DNA of 64,000 bases from Clostridia bacterium (GTDB lineage Bacteria; Bacillota; Clostridia; Lachnospirales; Cellulosilyticaceae): assembly GCA_029239755.1 (NCBI GenBank), contig JARBUI010000005.1, positions 115,591 to 179,590 on the forward strand. Direction: 5' to 3'. The stretch's first letter is position 1; each line of letters begins with the position of its first letter. This document shows positions 59,957 through 64,000 of this stretch, one piece after another. The notes below the pieces were generated by a model. The model searched no databases. It was not told the origin of the DNA and saw nothing but the letters and a program-made list of their open reading frames with translations. The translations under genes and the position numbers were made by a program.

Positions 59957-61024
59957 TCAGGTATGATCTATCTGCGTGCCAATGTCTTTCCCCCTAATTT
60001 CTTCATAATCTGATGCTACCATCATTTTAATAAGCTCAGAGAGCTCTACTTTTCTCTTCCAGCCTAGCTTCATTTCAGCTTTTCGGGGATCTCCCTGAAG
60101 CAGTTCTACTTCTGTAGGTCTGAAGTATCTAGGGCTAATATCTACCAGAACCTTCCCGTTCCTTCTATCATATCCCTTCTCTTGTACGCCTTTGCCTTTC
60201 CACTCAATATCTATACCTACTTCTTTAAATGCAAGCTCAACAAAACTTCTTACTGTTGTTGTTTGACCAGTAGCTATTACATAATCATCCGGTTTATCCT
60301 GCTGCAGCATGAGCCACATGGCTTCCACAAAATCTCCTGCAAATCCCCAGTCCCTTTTGGCCTCTAGATTCCCAAGCGTAAGTCGCTCTTGTTTATTGAG
60401 CACGATATTACATACAGCTTGGGTAATCTTTTTTGTAACAAAAGTCTCACCTCTACGGGGTGACTCATGATTAAAAAGAATGCCGTTGCATGCAAACAAA
60501 CCATAAGCTTCACGGTAGTTTACTGTCATCCAATAGGCGTATAGCTTTCCGACTGCATACGGACTTCTCGGATAAAAGGGAGTTTGTTCATTCTGTGGTG
60601 CTGTCCTGGGAATCCCACCAAAAAGCTCTGAAGTAGAAGCCTGATAATATTTTGTGTTTATTACACTGCTCCTAATTGCATCCAAAATTCTAAGTGTACC
60701 TACTGCATCAGTTTCAGCCGTATACTCCGGAACTTCAAAAGATACCTGCACATGGCTTTGAGCTGCAAGGTTATATATTTCATCAGGAGCTACTTTTTCA
60801 ATGACCCTGTTGAGATTGCTTGAGTCCGTTAAATCTCCATAATGTAAAAATAAAGTTTTGTTACCTATATCAGGGTTCGCATACAAATGATCAATTCTTT
60901 TAGTATTAAAACTGCTGGCTCTGCGGATTAAGCCATGAACTTCATACCCCTTCTCTAGAAGAAGCTCTGTTAAATAAGAACCATCCTGGCCGGTAATACC
61001 CGTAATGAGTGCTTTTTTTCCCAT
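59957..61024 (-). CDS. gmd: GDP-mannose 4,6-dehydratase
   Basis: 355-residue SDR enzyme, first step from GDP-mannose to GDP-fucose. NADP-binding [10 protein letters not shown]; catalytic Thr/Ser-Glu region Ser-Thr-Ser-Glu-Leu-Phe-Gly and Tyr-X3-Lys in [14 protein letters not shown] is the family signature. The start at 61024 has GGGGGA ten bases upstream; an ATG 18 bases earlier forms part of that G-run. Confidence 0.96.
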   Translation of the reverse strand: MGKKALITGITGQDGSYLTELLLEKGYEVHGLIRRASSFNTKRIDHLYANPDIGNKTLFLHYGDLTDSSNLNRVIEKVAPDEIYNLAAQSHVQVSFEVPEYTAETDAVGTLRILDAIRSSVINTKYYQASTSELFGGIPRTAPQNEQTPFYPRSPYAVGKLYAYWMTVNYREAYGLFACNGILFNHESPRRGETFVTKKITQAVCNIVLNKQERLTLGNLEAKRDWGFAGDFVEAMWLMLQQDKPDDYVIATGQTTTVRSFVELAFKEVGIDIEWKGKGVQEKGYDRRNGKVLVDISPRYFRPTEVELLQGDPRKAEMKLGWKRKVELSELIKMMVASDYEEIRGKDIGTQIDHT

Positions 61025-61058
61025 GTCTATTGATTCCCCCATTCAAAATATGACGTCA

Positions 61059-62147
61059 CTAGAGATAATCTTTATAATTCTGTTTATTCAAGGTTTCGAC
61101 CAATTCCTTAACTCTGTAAGCTTGTTCTAATGGAAAGACAAGAAGGGCATCTGGCGTATCAATAATCCCTATGTTTTCCATTCCTATGACAGCAATCATA
61201 CGCTCTTTTCCATAAATCAAGCTGTTTGAAGTATCTATTAAGTTTGCTTTTCCGTTTATTACGTTATTTTTAACACTTTTAGGACTTACTTCATATACGC
61301 TTCTCCAGTTGCCCACATCATTCCAGCCAAAAGAGCAAGGAATCACGTAAGCTTTTTTTGTCTTCTCCATTATGGCATAGTCAATAGATTGAGGCTTAAG
61401 GCTATTATATATTGTCTGTATTTCTTCTGTATTAAATAGATTGCAGCGGGAAAATGTCTCATATAAGTCAGGGCAGACCCTTTTTCCCTCTTCCAAAAGA
61501 GTTCCAACATGAAATACAAACATGCCGCTGTTCCACAAGTAGTCTCCTTCTTCCATATACCTTTCCGCATTCTGCAGGTTTGGTTTTTCTACAAAAGACC
61601 GCACAGGAAATGCTTTGCTAGAGTCTTTTAGCTGTTTATCAAATTTGATATACCCATACATCGTTTCGGGATGAGTTGGGGTAATCCCAAAGGTAATCAG
61701 CCTTTTCTTTTTTGCCTCCGAAATACCAAATTTGATAGCGTTATTAAATTCACTTTCCTCTGAAATAAAGTGATCTGAAGGTAAAACAACCATAAGTGAG
61801 TCTTTACCATAAGTTTTATAACAACGAAATGCTGCCCAAAATACCGCTGGTGCAGTATTCCTGTTGGCAGGCTCAATAAGAACTTCAGGAGCTTTGGTAT
61901 TGATCGTGGAAACGCCTCTATTGCTAGATAGAAGTTCCTTTAATTGCAGTTCTATCTGGCTTTTGTAATTTTCACCTGCAATGATCCATTGTTTCTCATA
62001 AGGTATAATTTTCCCTATACGCTCACAGGTTTTTTGTAATAGTGTTTTCTCTCCTATCAGCGAGATAATTTGCTTAGGGGCAGCTTCCCTGCTTAATGGC
62101 CATAGCCTGGTACCGCTTCCCCCTGCTAAAATGACTGCAATTACCAT
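61059..62147 (-). CDS. manC: Mannose-1-phosphate guanylyltransferase
   Basis: 362 residues forming GDP-mannose from mannose-1-phosphate and GTP. Signature Leu-Ala-Gly-Gly-Ser-Gly-Thr-Arg-Leu-Trp-Pro-Leu-Ser near the N-terminus, then Pro-Lys-Gln; sugar-binding Phe-Val-Glu-Lys-Pro and Trp-Asn-Ser-Gly-Met-Phe are present. It lacks the cupin phosphomannose-isomerase half of long ManC proteins, so it is the single-function type. The ATG at 62147 has AAAAGGTGA; a GTG nine bases upstream falls inside that site. First gene of the manC-gmd-fcl operon. Confidence 0.95.
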   Translation of the reverse strand: MVIAVILAGGSGTRLWPLSREAAPKQIISLIGEKTLLQKTCERIGKIIPYEKQWIIAGENYKSQIELQLKELLSSNRGVSTINTKAPEVLIEPANRNTAPAVFWAAFRCYKTYGKDSLMVVLPSDHFISEESEFNNAIKFGISEAKKKRLITFGITPTHPETMYGYIKFDKQLKDSSKAFPVRSFVEKPNLQNAERYMEEGDYLWNSGMFVFHVGTLLEEGKRVCPDLYETFSRCNLFNTEEIQTIYNSLKPQSIDYAIMEKTKKAYVIPCSFGWNDVGNWRSVYEVSPKSVKNNVINGKANLIDTSNSLIYGKERMIAVIGMENIGIIDTPDALLVFPLEQAYRVKELVETLNKQNYKDYL

Positions 62148-62218
62148 ATTAATCACCTTTTATTCATTAAAGTTTTGTGTGAAGCAAGCCCTCTACTTAA
62201 TAATACTCATCTCAATAA

Positions 62219-62263
62219 AAAGTGTTACAAGTTATACTATTACTTCTGAAGAAGTAACACTTT
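62219..62263. promoter_or_regulatory. Inverted repeat in the manC / fucosyltransferase divergent region
   Basis: AAAGTGTTAC (62219-62228) and GTAACACTTT (62254-62263), a perfect 10-bp inverted repeat with 25 bases between; ACTTC/GAAGT forms a smaller repeat inside. Central position between divergent genes suits an operator. Promoters on both sides are weak by eye. Confidence 0.45.
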
Positions 62264-62374
62264 AGGTTTCTAGTGAATAAGTTATTGTTAGGAAAGAATG
62301 TACCATTTACTAGACAACATATGCCATAAGCTTTACCTATGTATAACAAATATTAAAAAAAGAGGGTATTGAGT

Positions 62375-63220
62375 ATGATTAAAATTAAATTTCATGCCAA
62401 TTGGTGTAACGATCATCATATAAGAGAAATGTTTAATCGCTGCACTATAAAGGGTGATTACAGGTGGGAAGACCTATTCCTCACTGAAGAAGATAATTAT
62501 GATTTCTTTATTATTATGAATCATCCGCGTCACAAAGATTTTGATCCTGCAAAGACAATTGTATTCCAATCCGAAACCCCTTCAACTAGGAAATCTTGGG
62601 GCGAATACTATCAGCCAGATAAGAGTGCTTTCTTCAAGGTTTATGACACGGAAACATATCATAATGTTGACAAGTGGTATATTAATCTAAACTATGAGCA
62701 GCTTTTAACTGGTAATTTTTCTAAAACAAAAGTTATGTCAGGAGTTGTCTCTTCTTTTAACTGGCTTCCTGGACATAAAGCTAGGTACAATTTTCTTAGA
62801 TATCTCAATACCTTGCCATACTATGAACATTATGGACGGGGGGATTTGAATTTCCTTACCCACTATAAGGGTGAACTCCTCAATAAGGAAGATGGGTTAA
62901 TACCTTACAAGTATCACTTTAATGCGGAAAATAATTATGAAAAAAATTATTTTACTGAAAAAATTATTGATGCTATTTTATGTGAATGCCTATGTTTCTA
63001 CGATGGCTGTCCTAATCTAGAAGAATTTATTGACCCACAAGCCTATATAAAAATTGAACTCAACAATCCTGATCAAGCCCTGGAAATTATAAAAGAGAGT
63101 ATTGCAAACCATGAATATGAGAAGAGAATTGATGTTATAAAAAAAGAAAAACATAGACTCATGAATGAAATGAACCCTTTAAACATTATTAATAGAATCA
63201 TTAAAGGTGAAATTAAATAG
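62375..63220 (+). CDS. Fucosyltransferase-like glycosyltransferase, GT10 family
   Basis: 281 residues. The Tyr-Lys-Tyr-His-Phe-Asn-Ala-Glu-Asn-Asn...Tyr-Phe-Thr-Glu-Lys-Ile-Ile-Asp-Ala-Ile stretch, followed by Phe-Tyr-Asp-Gly-Cys-Pro-Asn and Phe-Ile-Asp-Pro, matches the donor-binding signature of alpha-1,3/4-fucosyltransferases (FucT). This fits the GDP-fucose genes divergently encoded next to it. No membrane anchor, so it would act in the cytoplasm. The start is ATG 62375 with AGAGGG; a TTG six bases earlier is too close to that site. Confidence 0.82.
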   Translation: MIKIKFHANWCNDHHIREMFNRCTIKGDYRWEDLFLTEEDNYDFFIIMNHPRHKDFDPAKTIVFQSETPSTRKSWGEYYQPDKSAFFKVYDTETYHNVDKWYINLNYEQLLTGNFSKTKVMSGVVSSFNWLPGHKARYNFLRYLNTLPYYEHYGRGDLNFLTHYKGELLNKEDGLIPYKYHFNAENNYEKNYFTEKIIDAILCECLCFYDGCPNLEEFIDPQAYIKIELNNPDQALEIIKESIANHEYEKRIDVIKKEKHRLMNEMNPLNIINRIIKGEIK

Positions 63221-63235
63221 AAAGGTGTGAATAAA

Positions 63236-63904
63236 ATGCTAGAGGATATTTCAATACTCATTGCACATGGTCCTGACAATGGACAAAGAGATGTAGTTCT
63301 TAAATGGATACTGGATTTTTATAAAGCGACCATGCCCGACGTAGAAATTTGTATCGGTGAGCTCGCTAATAATAAAGATTTCTGCAAAGCGCGTGCACTA
63401 AATATGGCTGCCAGAAAAGCCACAAAAAATATATTTGTTATTGCAGATGGAGACATCTTATATGATCCTGCTATTCTGGAAAGTTCTGTTAAACATCTTA
63501 CCAAATATCCATGGATCCTTCCAGTTAATAAGGCCATGAATTTAACCAAAGAAAGCACTGAAAAACTGTTAAAAGAAAATCCAAAGTGGCCAATCCCGCT
63601 TGAGGTAAGTTCTATAGAGCGGAGACAGGTTGGTGCCGGCCTTCTCAATGTAGTTCCTCGTAAGCACTATGAAACTGTTGGTGGCTTTGACGAACGTTTT
63701 ATCGGTTGGGGAGGAGAAGATGATGCTTTTTCCATATCCATGAGTATTCTATGCGGTCCCCCTCATCGTCTTGGCTTTACAGTGCATCATCTGTGGCATC
63801 CCTCAGGAGATATGAGTAACTATCACAATAATGTTAGCCTTCTGAGCCGTTATTGTCAGGGACGAGAAGCCATTGAAGAACTCATTCGCGAACGAAAAAA
63901 TTGA
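63236..63904 (+). CDS. Glycosyltransferase, GT2-like / galactosyltransferase-type
   Basis: 222 residues of GT-A type. Metal/donor motif Ala-Asp-Gly-Asp-Ile (DxD) near 76-80 and the Glu-Asp-Asp-Ala-Phe segment in Gly-Trp-Gly-Gly-Glu-Asp-Asp, typical of the C-terminal half of family 2 and beta-1,4-galactosyltransferase-like enzymes. Starts 15 bases after the GT10 gene (ATG 63236; an in-frame GTG at 63227 is inside the AAAGGTG site). Probably extends the same glycan. Confidence 0.82.
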   Translation: MLEDISILIAHGPDNGQRDVVLKWILDFYKATMPDVEICIGELANNKDFCKARALNMAARKATKNIFVIADGDILYDPAILESSVKHLTKYPWILPVNKAMNLTKESTEKLLKENPKWPIPLEVSSIERRQVGAGLLNVVPRKHYETVGGFDERFIGWGGEDDAFSISMSILCGPPHRLGFTVHHLWHPSGDMSNYHNNVSLLSRYCQGREAIEELIRERKN

Positions 63905-63910
63905 TATGTA

Positions 63911-63942
63911 CCCCCTTTACTGGACAATACCAGTAAAGGGGG
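63911..63942 (+). terminator. Terminator after the GT2-like gene
   Basis: Perfect 13-bp GC-containing stem (63911-63923 with 63930-63942), six-base loop, then TTATT. Closes the fucosyltransferase operon 6 bases after its stop. Confidence 0.85.
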
Positions 63943-64000
63943 TTATTACGTGAAATATAATTTTGTATTTAAATTGAATTGTGTCGAGCTATATAGAAAT

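Overview
The window looks like the chromosome of a low-GC, spore-forming anaerobe of the class Clostridia. The grounds are a spoIIIA sporulation operon, a SleC/Csp spore-germination system, an anaerobic (class III) ribonucleotide reductase with its activase, AGGAGG-type ribosome binding sites throughout, and the GGGtGRT/NifU-like pair common in gut and cellulolytic clostridia. The gene content recalls Lachnospiraceae/Cellulosilyticum-like bacteria; that placement is an inference from gene content. I saw no rRNA, tRNA, insertion sequence, prophage or CRISPR array.

Layout. 1-2648 (minus): spoIIIAA-AE, running off the left edge. 2789-8306 (minus): a large secreted DUF5057/fibronectin-like protein and an LtaS-type membrane sulfatase. 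8386-13107 (minus): efp, a Xaa-Pro peptidase, a fused shikimate kinase/dehydroquinase (aroK-aroQ), comFB, a minor pseudopilin, aroE and a YqeG phosphatase. 13204-28077 (minus): a lipoprotein followed by a complete Gram-positive type IV pilus locus (pilB, pilT, pilC, pilA, pilD, two pseudopilins, pilM, pilN, pilO and two large atypical pilus proteins) driven by a good sigma-A promoter. 28398-30116 (minus): GGGtGRT protein and a NifU-like partner. 30230-33016 (minus): a secreted M16 metallopeptidase. 33122-34411 (plus): sleC, the cortex-lytic enzyme precursor. 34462-38885 (minus): an ABC transporter with a large membrane-anchored CARDB-like accessory protein. 39099-53504 (minus): seven consecutive Csp-family subtilases. 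53620-54327 (minus): a DEDDh exonuclease. 54605-57439 (plus): nrdD and nrdG. 57648-63904: a GDP-fucose module, with manC, gmd and fcl on the minus strand and three glycosyltransferases (GT4-like, GT10 fucosyltransferase-like, GT2-like) on the plus strand.

The standout is the Csp array. In studied clostridia two or three Csp proteins control germination: active CspB cuts pro-SleC, and pseudoproteases CspA/CspC transmit or receive the germinant signal. Here there are seven, about 5 kb from sleC. Four keep Asp/His/Ser plus the oxyanion Asn. Three are about 800-residue proteins in which all four positions are replaced (Val or Ala; Thr, Ile or Met; Leu; Glu), and whose N-terminal 330 residues look like the worn-down remains of a second, fused protease unit. 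The proteins are arranged as active-pseudo-pseudo / active-pseudo / active-active. The first two groups each begin with the same duplicated leader: a sporulation-type promoter with identical 16-bp spacing followed by a conserved hairpin. This looks like an expanded, modular germinant-sensing and protease relay.
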